In this document: piece after piece, positions 35,288-44,147 of the stretch
How the letters are laid out: each line of letters starts with the position of its first letter
Position numbering within the stretch: position 1 is the stretch's first letter
DNA from: UBA822 sp965249775
Lineage (GTDB): Bacteria; Gemmatimonadota; Gemmatimonadetes; Longimicrobiales; Gaopeijiaceae
Direction: 5' to 3'
DNA: 64,000 nt
Assembly (NCBI GenBank): GCA_965249775.1
Contig: OZ252253.1
Coordinates: 3,720,001 to 3,784,000, forward strand
The notes under the pieces: model-generated
The model's database searches: none
Seen by the model: only the letters and a program-made list of their open reading frames with translations
What the model was told of the DNA's origin: nothing
Translations under genes and position numbers: made by a program

Positions 35288-35354
35288 TGGCTCGCGGGTC
35301 CCGACCACTTTGTCGGCGGGGCCAGGGGCGGGCACCATTTCAGAGGAGTGAGAT

Positions 35355-37070
35355 ATGACTCGGCTGGTAAGTTGTGCGGTAGCAGGTCTAACAGTTTTCG
35401 CAGCAATGATCACACTGGCGCCGGCCACCGTGGCGGGCCAGTCCTACCGGCCGGTCACCGACGAGCGACTCGTAAGTCCCGAACCCGAGAATTGGCTGTC
35501 GTATCGAGGAAGCTACAACGGGTGGGGATACAGCTCGCTCGATCAGGTCGACGTGTCCAACGTGCAGAATCTCCGGGCGGTGTGGGCATTTTCGACAAAC
35601 ACGACGGGCGGCCACGAATCTCCTCCGGTGGTCAATGACGGGGTGATGTTCATCACCACTCCCGGCAATCAACTGTATGCTCTCGATGCACAGACCGGAG
35701 ACCTCCTGTGGCGCTACCGGCATGCGCTTCCCCCGGGCCGGATCGCGTTCCACGACACCAACCGGGGTGTAGCGTTGTTCGGGGACAAGGTGTACATGGC
35801 GACGCTGGACGCGCGCGTGGTGGCACTCGACGCCGCGTCCGGAGAGGTCGTGTGGGATACATCTGTGGCGGACAATTCCCAAGGGTACTACATGACCCTG
35901 GCGCCGATGGCCGCGAGAGGGAAGGTGATGGTCGGGGTCTCGGGTGGAGAGCTCGGCATCCGCGGCTTCGTCGTGGCGCTCGATACGGAGACAGGCGAAG
36001 AGGTCTGGCGGACTTTCACCGTTCCCGGGCCGGGCGAGCCGGGAAACGACACCTGGCCGGGTGAGTCCTGGCGCACCGGCGGGGCCGCGGTGTGGCTGAC
36101 TGGCCATTACGATCCCGATCTGGGCCTCACCTACTGGGGCACCGGCAACCCGGGCCCTTGGATCGGAGACCAGCGCCCGGGGGACAATCTGTACACCAAC
36201 TCGGTGATCGCCCTCGCGATCGACACGGGTGAGCTCGTCACTCACCACCAGTACCATTGGAACGGGTCGTGGGATTGGGACGAGGTTTCGACCCCGCTCC
36301 TCATCGACGTGGAGCGAGACGGGCGTACGTTTCCAGGACTAGTCCATCCGGGGCGCAATGGGTACCTGTGGCTTCTGGAGCGCGACGCGGAGGCCATCCG
36401 CTTCGTGGACGCCCAGCCCTTCGTGCGCCAGAACGTCTTCACCAGCCTCGATCCGGTAACGGGTCGCCCGACGTACGACGAAAACCGGAAGCCGGCTACG
36501 GGAAGGCGGGCCGACTTCTGCCCGTCGCTGTGGGGGGGCAAGGACTGGCCTCCGGCGGCCTACAATCCCATTACTGGGCTTCTTTACATCCCGGCTAACG
36601 AGAACCTATGCGGTTCGGGTGTGGGCGTGGAGGCCGAATACCAGCCGGGCCGCGCATTCATCGGCGCCCAAACGGATATGAGCGTCGTGCCCGGGGCCGA
36701 CCATATCGGTGAGCTGCAGGCCTGGGACCTCAACGCGGGCGAACGCGTGTGGACGCAGGAGTTCGAGTCTCACAATTGGGGACCCGTGCTTACGACCGCG
36801 GGGGGACTCGTCTTCGCGGGTGGCACGAGCGACCGGTACTTCAGGGCGTTCGACGCGCGAACCGGCGAAGTCCTATGGGAGCAGCGAACGAACTCCGGCG
36901 TCATCGGCGTGCCGTCCACGTACGCGGTCGATGGCGTTCAGTATATCGCGGTCCAGTCGGGCTGGGGCGTGGACGCCTCGGCCATGGGCCGCCGCATCGA
37001 TGGGCTGCAGGGCACGACTAATTTCGTTCCGCAGGGTGGCGTCGTCTGGGTGTTCGCACTCGACGAGTAG
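35355..37070 (+). CDS. PQQ-dependent dehydrogenase, lanthanide-type signature
   Basis: Periplasmic quinoprotein alcohol dehydrogenase of the eight-bladed type, 571 residues with a signal peptide (ends VAGQ). Propeller W-motifs recur (LYALDAQTGDLLWRY; VVALDAASGEVVWDT; FRAFDARTGEVLWEQ). The catalytic aspartate is D307 in SWDWDEVSTPLLI; the second aspartate two residues on (D309) matches the DxD pattern that distinguishes lanthanide-dependent XoxF/PedH enzymes from calcium forms. The adjacent-cysteine pair of MxaF is not seen. No cytochrome c domain is fused, and no PQQ synthesis genes are here, so electron acceptor and PQQ supply come from elsewhere. Substrate unknown. Convergent with the alpha/beta hydrolase. 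Confidence 0.88.
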   Translation: MTRLVSCAVAGLTVFAAMITLAPATVAGQSYRPVTDERLVSPEPENWLSYRGSYNGWGYSSLDQVDVSNVQNLRAVWAFSTNTTGGHESPPVVNDGVMFITTPGNQLYALDAQTGDLLWRYRHALPPGRIAFHDTNRGVALFGDKVYMATLDARVVALDAASGEVVWDTSVADNSQGYYMTLAPMAARGKVMVGVSGGELGIRGFVVALDTETGEEVWRTFTVPGPGEPGNDTWPGESWRTGGAAVWLTGHYDPDLGLTYWGTGNPGPWIGDQRPGDNLYTNSVIALAIDTGELVTHHQYHWNGSWDWDEVSTPLLIDVERDGRTFPGLVHPGRNGYLWLLERDAEAIRFVDAQPFVRQNVFTSLDPVTGRPTYDENRKPATGRRADFCPSLWGGKDWPPAAYNPITGLLYIPANENLCGSGVGVEAEYQPGRAFIGAQTDMSVVPGADHIGELQAWDLNAGERVWTQEFESHNWGPVLTTAGGLVFAGGTSDRYFRAFDARTGEVLWEQRTNSGVIGVPSTYAVDGVQYIAVQSGWGVDASAMGRRIDGLQGTTNFVPQGGVVWVFALDE

Positions 37071-37136
37071 ATCTCGCGTCGCCTTTGGCGGCCGATGTCG
37101 GTCATTGGAACTAGCTGATCAGTGCAACTAGCTGGT

Positions 37137-38084
37137 TCAGTTCGGGGCGAAGTGCTCCCGGAGCAGCTCGTTCAGCTGATCGGCCGCTTCCTCGGGGATC
37201 CAATGGCTGACGCCCTCGATGATCTCGAAGCGGTACGGCCCCTCGACGTACTTCTCGGTCAGCTCCGCACCCTCGCGTCCGAGTGCTTCGTCCTCGGTGC
37301 TCCACACGAACATCGTGGGCATGCTGATCGGAGTACTGGCGGCGCCCCCACCGGCGCCCCCGCCCAGGTTCATGGCGCCGTACCAGTTGAGCGCGGCCTG
37401 TAGCGCGTCCGGCTCGCCCAGGAGGTCCACGTACGTCTGCACGTCTTCGTCGGAGAGTCCACCCCACCCCGTGTAGAGGTCACGCAGTTGCGCGGCGTCG
37501 TCCGCGAGGAAGGTCGCCACGGCACTGTCGGAAGCGAAGAGCTGGAAGTAACCGGAGCGCTGTGCTTGGTCTCCCGACGAGCTCGCGAGCGCCTCGCCAA
37601 ACGCGGACGGGTGAGGGACCGAGAGGGGGACCAGTGAGATCACTCGGTCAGGGTGTGTGAGCCCCACACTCCAGGCCACGGCTGCGCCCCAGTCGTGACC
37701 CACTACGTGAAACCGCTCTCGCCCCAAGGCGTCGGCCATTCCGGCCACGTCAGCGACAAGGTTTGGGACTGCGTAAGCGGCCACGCCCTCCGGCCGGGCG
37801 CCCGGAGAGTACCCGCGCTGGTCCGGTGCCACGACCCGGAAGCCCATCTCCGCGACGACAGGGATCTGATGCCGCCACTCGTACGAACTCTGGGGAAACC
37901 CGTGGAGCATGAAGACCAGCTCACCGTCTTCAGGCCCGGCGGCGAGAGCGTCGAACGTGAACTCCCCGACGTCGAGCTGGATCTGTTCCATCGCGACCGG
38001 CTCCTCGTTCTCGGCGGTGTCCTCGCCACTACATGCTATGAGCGCCAGCAAGGACAGAACCGCGGCCAATTTCATCGTCCTCAC
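37137..38084 (-). CDS. Epoxide-hydrolase-like alpha/beta hydrolase lipoprotein
   Basis: Alpha/beta-hydrolase of about 315 residues. The GTG at 38084 has GGAGG about six bases upstream, giving a signal peptide with lipobox LALIAC (the cysteine about residue 18); an ATG at 38075 is an alternative. Core motifs: LHGFPQSSYEW (oxyanion hole), GHDWGA where the nucleophile is aspartate as in epoxide hydrolases and haloalkane/fluoroacetate dehalogenases, and GVSHWIPEEAADQ with the catalytic histidine. A lipid anchor puts it at the membrane, outside the cytoplasm. Epoxide or halide substrate cannot be chosen from sequence. It lies 28 bases after the stop of the serine hydrolase on the same strand. Confidence 0.87.
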   Translation of the reverse strand: MRTMKLAAVLSLLALIACSGEDTAENEEPVAMEQIQLDVGEFTFDALAAGPEDGELVFMLHGFPQSSYEWRHQIPVVAEMGFRVVAPDQRGYSPGARPEGVAAYAVPNLVADVAGMADALGRERFHVVGHDWGAAVAWSVGLTHPDRVISLVPLSVPHPSAFGEALASSSGDQAQRSGYFQLFASDSAVATFLADDAAQLRDLYTGWGGLSDEDVQTYVDLLGEPDALQAALNWYGAMNLGGGAGGGAASTPISMPTMFVWSTEDEALGREGAELTEKYVEGPYRFEIIEGVSHWIPEEAADQLNELLREHFAPN

Positions 38085-38112
38085 GAATACCTCCGGGTTG
38101 TCGGTCACGAGT

Positions 38113-39414
38113 CTAATTCATAATCGCCTGATAAATGAGCGCCCGCAGCTTGCCGTGGTCGTCGATGGGGCCGGCGGGGATCAGGTTCGTCAGGTAGACG
38201 ACGACGAGTTCCTCTTCGGGATCGACCCAGTAGGTCGAGTGATACGCGCCCCCCCAACCGTATTCGCCGACGGAGCCGGGGATGCCGCGGGCGCCTAGGT
38301 CGGTCACGACGGAAAAACCGAGACCGAAGCCCTGCCCGGTCCGGAACGGGATGCCGCGGAGGTGGTCGGTCGTCATCAACTCGACGGTCTTCGGCGTCAG
38401 GATGCGGACGCCCTCGAGCTCACCACCGTTCAGCATCATCTGCAGGAAACGGGCATAGTCGGGGGCGGTCGACAGGAAACCGGCGCCGCCCGAAAAGCTC
38501 TGACGTGGCCCCTCGACGTAGGCGCCTTGGCCCACCATATGGCCCGGATCGGGTGCGCGTGCTAGCCCGCCGTTGGCTGCGGAGTAGACCGTCGCCAGGC
38601 GATCCCGGTCGCTCCTTGGCAGATAGAAGTGCGTGTCGTTCATGCCGAGCGGGTCGAGGATGCGCTCGCGCATGAAGACGTCGAGCGGCTGGCCACTGAC
38701 CTTCTCGATGAGTGCCCCGAGGATGTCGGTGTTGTATCCGTAGACCCACCGCGTGCCCGGTTGCGCACTCATCGGGAGCATCGCCATCCGTGCCACGGTG
38801 GCGCCGACCGGCTCGTCCCTGTCCGCGAAGTACCACCCGGTGATGCTGGCCTCCTCCCAGCGCTCGCCCGCCGGTCCGGTGCCGTAGCTGATCCCGGCCG
38901 TATGCGTCAGCAGGTCCCGGACAACGATCGGCCGGTTGGCTGGGACCACGTTGTAGCCGCCGTCACCGTTCGGCACGGCTACTGTGGTCCGTGTGAACTC
39001 CGGCAGGTATTTCCCGACGCGGTCGGTAATGAGGAGCTTACCCTCCTCTTGAAGCATCATGACGCCGACGCTGATCGGCGCCTTAGTTTGCGAGGCGATC
39101 CGGAAGATCGCGTCAGTCGTCATCGGCGAGCGCGCTTCCCGGTCGCGTTGTCCGAACGCCTCGAGGTAGGCGACCTTGCCCTGACGCACCACGATGGTGG
39201 CGGTTCCCGCCACCTCACCGTTGTCGACGTAGGCCTGCAGCGCGTCGCTCAGCCGCTCGAGCCGTGCCGACGACATTCCGACCTCTTCGGGCGTTGCGCG
39301 AGGCAGCTCCTGGGCGGCCGCCGGCTTGCTCGCGACGGCCAGGAGCAGGGTCGCGGCAAGCGTGAGCCCCCGCCACCGGAGGCGTGTTGAGGCGCAGGGG
39401 ATCGTGATGGCCAT
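38113..39414 (-). CDS. Secreted beta-lactamase-fold serine hydrolase (class C type)
   Basis: Serine hydrolase of the beta-lactamase/penicillin-binding-protein (EstB/DD-peptidase) superfamily, 433 residues with a signal peptide (ends AAAQ). Catalytic SxxK is S108-Q-T-K111 in RIASQTKAPISVG; the second motif is Y-x-N in WVYGYNTDILGALIE; the third motif near the C-terminus is HST-like (AYHSTYWVDPEEEL). This group includes esterases and peptidases, so beta-lactam resistance should not be inferred. Its paralogue at 42834-44147 has the same layout but an altered SxxK. Confidence 0.88.
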   Translation of the reverse strand: MAITIPCASTRLRWRGLTLAATLLLAVASKPAAAQELPRATPEEVGMSSARLERLSDALQAYVDNGEVAGTATIVVRQGKVAYLEAFGQRDREARSPMTTDAIFRIASQTKAPISVGVMMLQEEGKLLITDRVGKYLPEFTRTTVAVPNGDGGYNVVPANRPIVVRDLLTHTAGISYGTGPAGERWEEASITGWYFADRDEPVGATVARMAMLPMSAQPGTRWVYGYNTDILGALIEKVSGQPLDVFMRERILDPLGMNDTHFYLPRSDRDRLATVYSAANGGLARAPDPGHMVGQGAYVEGPRQSFSGGAGFLSTAPDYARFLQMMLNGGELEGVRILTPKTVELMTTDHLRGIPFRTGQGFGLGFSVVTDLGARGIPGSVGEYGWGGAYHSTYWVDPEEELVVVYLTNLIPAGPIDDHGKLRALIYQAIMN

Positions 39415-39579
39415 GAGCGGCTCTCCAGTCAGTTGTCACGGAGTAGCCGAAGCCGGGCGGGCCTCGGCTGAACCGAGCATACTGGGCGTCCGTGAGGAGT
39501 GCAACGATCGGGCGGCCGGTCGTCGCTGCGGCAGCCCACAATGAGGCGGTTTCGCCGAAGGACAGGGATGTGGAGAGGT

Positions 39580-40476
39580 CTACTCCGCTCCGTCGTCGGT
39601 GGAGGCATTCATGGTGCCCGAGACGAAAGCGTTGGTCGCTTGAAGCGTGGCCAGGATCGAGGCCCGTTCGACTCCGTGTTTGGCAGATGCGGCACCAGTC
39701 ATTGGGATCCGGCGTCCGCGGACAATCGCCTCCACCAGCACTACGACCGTATCGTGCTGCGGATGGCGGAGGCGACGTGCAGCCAGGAATTTGAGCAAGA
39801 CGCTGGGCGCGTCCTCACGCCCGACTCGGAGGAATTCCTGGATCACGCTGAGGGCGGTGCTGGCCGGCACCTCCAACAGATCCTCCTCCGTTCCGGCCGC
39901 TTCTCGCAGAGCACCGATTGAGCGGTCCTGGTAGGCCAATCGTACGGAGATGCCGAATCTGCCTTCGCTGTTCTTCATCACTTGGAGGTCTTGGAGCTCG
40001 AGGCGCCGGAGGTCGAGCTCGGATTCACTCGTCGTATCGCCCTGCGTCCCGCCGAGACTGAACTCCAGTAGACCGGTGTCCGGAACGGGGGACGTCGGCT
40101 GAGGCCCCTCCACCGGCGGACCCCCTGTTCCGGCCGGGGTGGCCGGCGGTTCCTCTGTGAGGCCCGATGTAGACGACTGATCAGCCGTCTCCGACAGCAA
40201 GAGAGCCCTCAACTGCTCGCGGGACAGGCGGCTCTGTACGACGGTAATGTGGTCCGACGGCACCTCGAAGCCGAGTCCCCAGGTCAGCGCGGACATCACC
40301 GCGCGTGTGACCTCAACCACCGGTAGCTCCGCGGTGGCGATGATGTGTACGTGGGCTCCCTTGGCTTGGTCGAGTATGACGCGCGCCGACACGACGGCCG
40401 TCAGGGAGCTCAAGAGGACTTCGACGCGTTGGACCAGCCCTCCTCCGCCGTCGCTCTGGTTGTCGGTCGAGGTCAT
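39580..40476 (-). CDS. Uncharacterised two-domain protein, paralogue of the upstream gene
   Basis: About 298 residues from the ATG at 40476, which overlaps the stop of the upstream gene by four bases (ATGA). N-terminal domain (about 10-95) VEVLLSSLTAVVSARVILDQ...VHIIATAELPVVEVTRAVMSAL has a ferredoxin-like ACT-type alternation of beta and helix; the middle (100-160) is a Pro/Gly/Thr-rich linker; the C-terminal domain (about 165-290, VRLAYQDRSIGALREAAGTEED ... ASILATLQATNAFVSG) is shared with the upstream gene. That domain resembles the allosteric/dimerisation fold of LeuA-type enzymes, but this is only a fold-level impression. No known function. The frame also opens upstream to 40602. Confidence 0.6.
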   Translation of the reverse strand: MTSTDNQSDGGGGLVQRVEVLLSSLTAVVSARVILDQAKGAHVHIIATAELPVVEVTRAVMSALTWGLGFEVPSDHITVVQSRLSREQLRALLLSETADQSSTSGLTEEPPATPAGTGGPPVEGPQPTSPVPDTGLLEFSLGGTQGDTTSESELDLRRLELQDLQVMKNSEGRFGISVRLAYQDRSIGALREAAGTEEDLLEVPASTALSVIQEFLRVGREDAPSVLLKFLAARRLRHPQHDTVVVLVEAIVRGRRIPMTGAASAKHGVERASILATLQATNAFVSGTMNASTDDGAE

Positions 40477-41018
40477 TGTGGCTGGTCCCGCTCGTCCCCC
40501 GCGGAGGACGGATTCCCGGACAGCCAATGGCTTATCGTCCGGGTCGTGGCTTGTAGGGTAGCGAGAATGATTGCCAGGTCTGACATACCGACGAGGGGAC
40601 ACGCCGCCACCAGGGACGTCGCGTTCACATTGTCCGATGCTGTTATCATCACCACTGCCACAGGGAAATCGCCAACTGATACCTCGATCACGTCATCCAA
40701 GGTGAGGGTCGGGTAGGAAGCGCCCAGATAAAAGATCTGCATACAGGCGTCGAGGGCTCTCAGGGTGGCGAGTGCCGGGACTGTGAGGCGATCGGGAGGG
40801 TCTTCACGGCCAGATGCCGCGCCATTGAAGGCGCGGCCCTGGTAAGTGATCTGAGCTTCTACCTGAACCACGCCCTCCTGGACCTCACGGACGCGATGGC
40901 CCACCAGTCGGACAGTCCCGGCGTGGGGAGCTCGAGCCTTCCCCGCGGGGCTCGGCTGGTCTCCCGAGGATGCGCTTGTTTCCCGGGACTCGAGGCTACT
41001 GTCGTCAGAGCTGGGCAT
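40473..41018 (-). CDS. Uncharacterised single-domain protein, coupled to its paralogue
   Basis: About 181 residues from the ATG at 41018; the longer frame to 41078 has a less likely leader. The first about 50 residues are polar and Ser/Pro-rich; the rest is one alpha/beta domain (VEAQITYQGRAFNGAASGRED ... ALATLRALDACMQIFYLG ... VEVSVGDFPVAVVMITASDN ... ILATLQATTRTISHWL). ILATLQAT is identical in the downstream gene, and the strand-helix order matches, so they are paralogues by duplication of this domain. No signal peptide. Cytoplasmic regulatory or binding proteins acting together are the simplest reading. Four-base overlap with the next gene. Confidence 0.6.
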   Translation of the reverse strand: MPSSDDSSLESRETSASSGDQPSPAGKARAPHAGTVRLVGHRVREVQEGVVQVEAQITYQGRAFNGAASGREDPPDRLTVPALATLRALDACMQIFYLGASYPTLTLDDVIEVSVGDFPVAVVMITASDNVNATSLVAACPLVGMSDLAIILATLQATTRTISHWLSGNPSSAGDERDQPQ

Positions 41019-41147
41019 GAGCCTACCGGCTCCATCGGTACGTGGGTCCAAACGTTCGGCTTCTCGCCACCGTCCCAAACGCCGTTACGGCCAGGAAAGT
41101 GTCCTGAAACAAATGTTGTAAGGCCCCATGCCTTTTGGAAACCATCT

Positions 41148-41168
41148 TCTGACCCGCGCGGGGTCAGA
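41148..41168 (-). terminator. Hairpin after the amidase gene, candidate terminator
   Basis: TCTGACCC (41148-41155) pairs perfectly with GGGTCAGA (41161-41168) around a five-base GCGCG loop, 23 bases past the amidase stop (leftward) and before the uncharacterised gene pair. No U-tract follows, so it may be a weak, Rho-assisted or purely structural element. Confidence 0.4.
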
Positions 41169-41191
41169 CTGTCACGGTTTCATTGGGGTCC

Positions 41192-42823
41192 CTACTGAGG
41201 GGCTTCCACCAGGTCGGGTGGGATGCGCGCGGTGGTCGCCGCTTCGAAGTCGTACGCGTAGGCCAACAGATCCGCCTCGCTCCAGGTGTCGCCGATAAAG
41301 GCCAACACGAACGGTGTTCCGTCGTCGTAGTAGGCGAACGGCACCGTGACAACCGGCACGCCGAGAGCGTTTACGATGTTGCTCGGAAGCTCGGGATGGT
41401 TGTTGGGGCTGTACTCGGGACGTTCCGGGTCCTCCACGAGGTCCCTGATCGGTGCGCCAGCCTGTGGGAAGAACAGCCCGTCGAGGTCGTAGATCTCGAG
41501 AACGGCGCGGTAAAGCTCACGCATCTCGAGACGCCAAGCTTGGAAGGCGTCGCCTTCCTCCGTCGCACTCGGCCGGGTCGGTGCGCGCGCGGCTCCCCCG
41601 CGAGGGAATTCCTCATCGGTCAGGGCTTCCCACTCCGCGACGCTGTGGAATTGTGCCTGATCCCCAAGACCTTGCAGATAGACGAGCATGTCGTAGGCCC
41701 CCACGGAAGGCACGCGGGGGCGTGCTTCATAGAGCTCGATGAACTCGCTGTGGAGGAAGGGGTCGTCCACGACTACGGCACCTTGGTCGACCAGGGCTGC
41801 GATGGCTCGCCGATAGAGGGCATTGGTTTCCGGTGCCAGTGGAAGCCAATCGTCGCGCCAGCCCGCGCCGACCAGACCAAAGCGCTTGCCCTCCAGTGCG
41901 GAGTCGTTCAGTAGAGCGGCGTATCCTTCCTCCGGGATGTGGCCGACGGCGGCATACGTGGCGAGATCCTTCACTGTGGGGCCGGCAATGACGTCCAACG
42001 TGCTCGCCGCGTCGTATACGGTCTTCGCGAGCGGCCCGACGACATCGAGGTAGGTGGCGTCGATCGGCACGACACCGTCCAGGGGAACGAGTCCGAAGGT
42101 GGGCTTGATTCCCACGAGCGCCTGTGCGGCCGCTGGGTTCTGGATCGATCCTCCGGTTTCGGTGCCCAGTCCAAGCACGGCGAAGTTGGCGTTCACGGCC
42201 GTCGCCGTGCCGCCGCTCGATCCGCCCGGCGCCCTGTCGGTGTTGTAGGGGTTGAGCGTTACGCCGGCTACGGAGCTGCTGGTCCGGGTGCCGTCTTGCG
42301 CAAAATCGGGCAGGTTGGTCTTGCCGAGCACGATGGCGCCGGCCTCCCGGAGTCGCGCGACAGCCACGGCGTCGTCGGCCGGGACCATGTCGATGCCCCC
42401 GGTCGCCTCACTGAACCCGGAAAAGCCGGCAGTGGTGACGAGCCCCCCGTAGTCCAGGTTGTCTTTGATCACCACCGGTACACCGTGGAGCGGACCGCGG
42501 GGTCCTACCGAAGCATACTCCTGGTCGAGCGCATCAGCGATCGCCAGCGCGTCGGCGTTCATGGAGATCAGGGCGTTATAGTGGCCTTCAAAGCGGTTGA
42601 TGCGCTCGAGGAAAGCTCGTGTCAGGTCCACGGCCGTGAACTCGCCCGCCGCGTAAGCCCTCTGGATGTCTCGGACGGAGAGCTCCGTGACGTCGATCAA
42701 CGGGGTGGGAGAGCTGGATGGGGACTGGGGCGTCAAGACAGGAGTCGAGGCCGCACTGGCGTGCAGCAAGCTTGAGAGCAAGAGCACGAGCGAGGCTCTG
42801 GAGCCGAGAACGAGAAAACCCAA
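41192..42823 (-). CDS. Exported amidase (amidase signature family)
   Basis: Amidase signature enzyme, about 543 residues with a signal peptide (SLVLLLSSLLHASAA). Catalytic triad: Lys in GVPVVIKDNLDYGG, the cis-serine in TETGGSIQNPAAA and nucleophile in GGSSGGTATAVNA. Upstream ATG/GTG starts would lie within the neighbouring serine hydrolase; the TTG at 42823 sits 10 bases after that gene's stop and has AGGT about nine bases before it, so I use it. The 42979 extension is rejected for that reason. Substrate (amide, nitrile-derived, peptide) is not visible. It probably shares a transcript with the serine hydrolase and PfkB kinase. Confidence 0.85.
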   Translation of the reverse strand: MGFLVLGSRASLVLLLSSLLHASAASTPVLTPQSPSSSPTPLIDVTELSVRDIQRAYAAGEFTAVDLTRAFLERINRFEGHYNALISMNADALAIADALDQEYASVGPRGPLHGVPVVIKDNLDYGGLVTTAGFSGFSEATGGIDMVPADDAVAVARLREAGAIVLGKTNLPDFAQDGTRTSSSVAGVTLNPYNTDRAPGGSSGGTATAVNANFAVLGLGTETGGSIQNPAAAQALVGIKPTFGLVPLDGVVPIDATYLDVVGPLAKTVYDAASTLDVIAGPTVKDLATYAAVGHIPEEGYAALLNDSALEGKRFGLVGAGWRDDWLPLAPETNALYRRAIAALVDQGAVVVDDPFLHSEFIELYEARPRVPSVGAYDMLVYLQGLGDQAQFHSVAEWEALTDEEFPRGGAARAPTRPSATEEGDAFQAWRLEMRELYRAVLEIYDLDGLFFPQAGAPIRDLVEDPERPEYSPNNHPELPSNIVNALGVPVVTVPFAYYDDGTPFVLAFIGDTWSEADLLAYAYDFEAATTARIPPDLVEAPQ

Positions 42824-42833
42824 GATCGGTGAC

Positions 42834-44147
42834 CTACCGGTGTTCGGTAATCGCCTCGTGGACACCCGTCTTGAACTCTTCGCGAAAGCCCCGGCCGCCG
42901 GCCGGAGAGACCTGCGCCATGATGATGGTGACCATGTTCTCGGTCGGGTCAATCCAGAAGCGTGTTCCAGCGGAGCCATCCCACCAGAAGTCGCCGTCGT
43001 TCACAGGGTAGGCGTACTGGCTGGCGTCCATGACGATGCTGAACCCCAGGCCCCAGCCCTGGCCGAGTGTCGGGCGGCCGAAGCCGATCGGAAGGAGCGC
43101 GTCGGGAATGCGATTGACCGTCATCATTGCGACCGTCTCGGGCTTGAGCACGCGATTCCCGTCCAATTCGCCCCCGTTCAGGAACATCTGAGAGAAACGG
43201 AGGAAATCCATCGTTGAGGCCACCATCCCGACCCCACCCTCGATCAGAGCGGGCCGCTCGGTGAACGGGATCTCCTCGATCTGATACGGCCGGAGCTCGC
43301 CCGGCGGTGAAGGGCGGTAGACTGTGGCGAGGCGGTCGGCCCGCTCGGGATCGACCCAGAACCCCGTGTCCGTCATGCCGAGGGGCCCCAAGACGCGCTC
43401 CTCGAGGAATTCCTCCAGCGGCATGCCCGACCAGACTTCGACCAGCCGTCCGAGAATCGTGGTCGATATGCCGTACCGCCAGTTCGTCCCAGGATCCTCG
43501 AACAAGGGCGTGCGCGCAGCGTTGTCGACCATCTGCTCGACGGAGATCGAACGTAAACGCACGCCCTCGGCCCGATAGATCCGAGAGCTACGGCTTCCCA
43601 GTCCGGAGGTGTGGAGTAGGAGGTGCTCTACAGTGATATCGCCGTTACGTGCCCGGGTCAGGTCCATGCTCGGCGACCCGGCATCGGCGAAGACCCTCTG
43701 ATCCGCAAACTGCGGCAGGTACCGCGAGACGGGATCATCGAGCCGGAACGCCCCCTCCTCCCACAGAATCATTGCGGCTAGACTGGTGATGGACCGGGTC
43801 ATCGAGTAGAGGCGGAAGATGGCGTCTTCCGGCATCGGAAGGGCCGCTTCGATGTTCGCCTGTCCGAGTGCCTCCATGTAGACCAGTCTGCCGTGCCGGA
43901 CTACGGCGCCCACAACCCCGGCGATGTTCCCGGCATCGATATGGGCCTGGAGTGCTGATGTGACGCGGTCGAGCTGCGCGCTCGAGAGCCCGACGGACTC
44001 GGGTGTGCCGGTGGGTAGGCCCTGAGCGGAGACCGGGCCACCAAAGGCCAGGACGGCCAGCGCGACGGGTGTGAGGAGGGGAGTCGGATTCTTCATGGCG
44101 CGGGTATCGTGGCGCGAAGAGCTATACGGCGCAACCGGGTGCTTCAT
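42834..44147 (-). CDS. Secreted beta-lactamase-fold serine hydrolase with SxxR active-site motif
   Basis: Paralogue of the 38113-39414 protein, 437 residues. Start ATG 44147 overlaps the PfkB stop (ATGA) and has GAGGGGG five bases upstream; the signal peptide begins at the internal MKNPTPLLTP. Where the family has SxxK the sequence is S115-M-T-R118 in FRLYSMTRSITSLAAMI, so the general-base lysine is an arginine. The second motif YGISTTILGRLVEV has Y-x-S and a third motif region DGSAGTRFWIDP. Other members with SMTK and the same surroundings are active, so the arginine may lower or change activity. No frameshift or base-composition anomaly is seen around the codon. Confidence 0.85.
   Translation of the reverse strand: MKHPVAPYSSSRHDTRAMKNPTPLLTPVALAVLAFGGPVSAQGLPTGTPESVGLSSAQLDRVTSALQAHIDAGNIAGVVGAVVRHGRLVYMEALGQANIEAALPMPEDAIFRLYSMTRSITSLAAMILWEEGAFRLDDPVSRYLPQFADQRVFADAGSPSMDLTRARNGDITVEHLLLHTSGLGSRSSRIYRAEGVRLRSISVEQMVDNAARTPLFEDPGTNWRYGISTTILGRLVEVWSGMPLEEFLEERVLGPLGMTDTGFWVDPERADRLATVYRPSPPGELRPYQIEEIPFTERPALIEGGVGMVASTMDFLRFSQMFLNGGELDGNRVLKPETVAMMTVNRIPDALLPIGFGRPTLGQGWGLGFSIVMDASQYAYPVNDGDFWWDGSAGTRFWIDPTENMVTIIMAQVSPAGGRGFREEFKTGVHEAITEHR

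Noticed and set aside
37105..37140. AACTAGCTG repeated twice between convergent genes
   Set aside because: Direct, not inverted, nine bases only; does not form a hairpin or known element.
38113..44147. Beta-lactam resistance region from two beta-lactamase-fold genes
   Set aside because: Motifs fit secreted esterase/DD-peptidase-like proteins; one lacks the catalytic lysine, and no resistance context is present.
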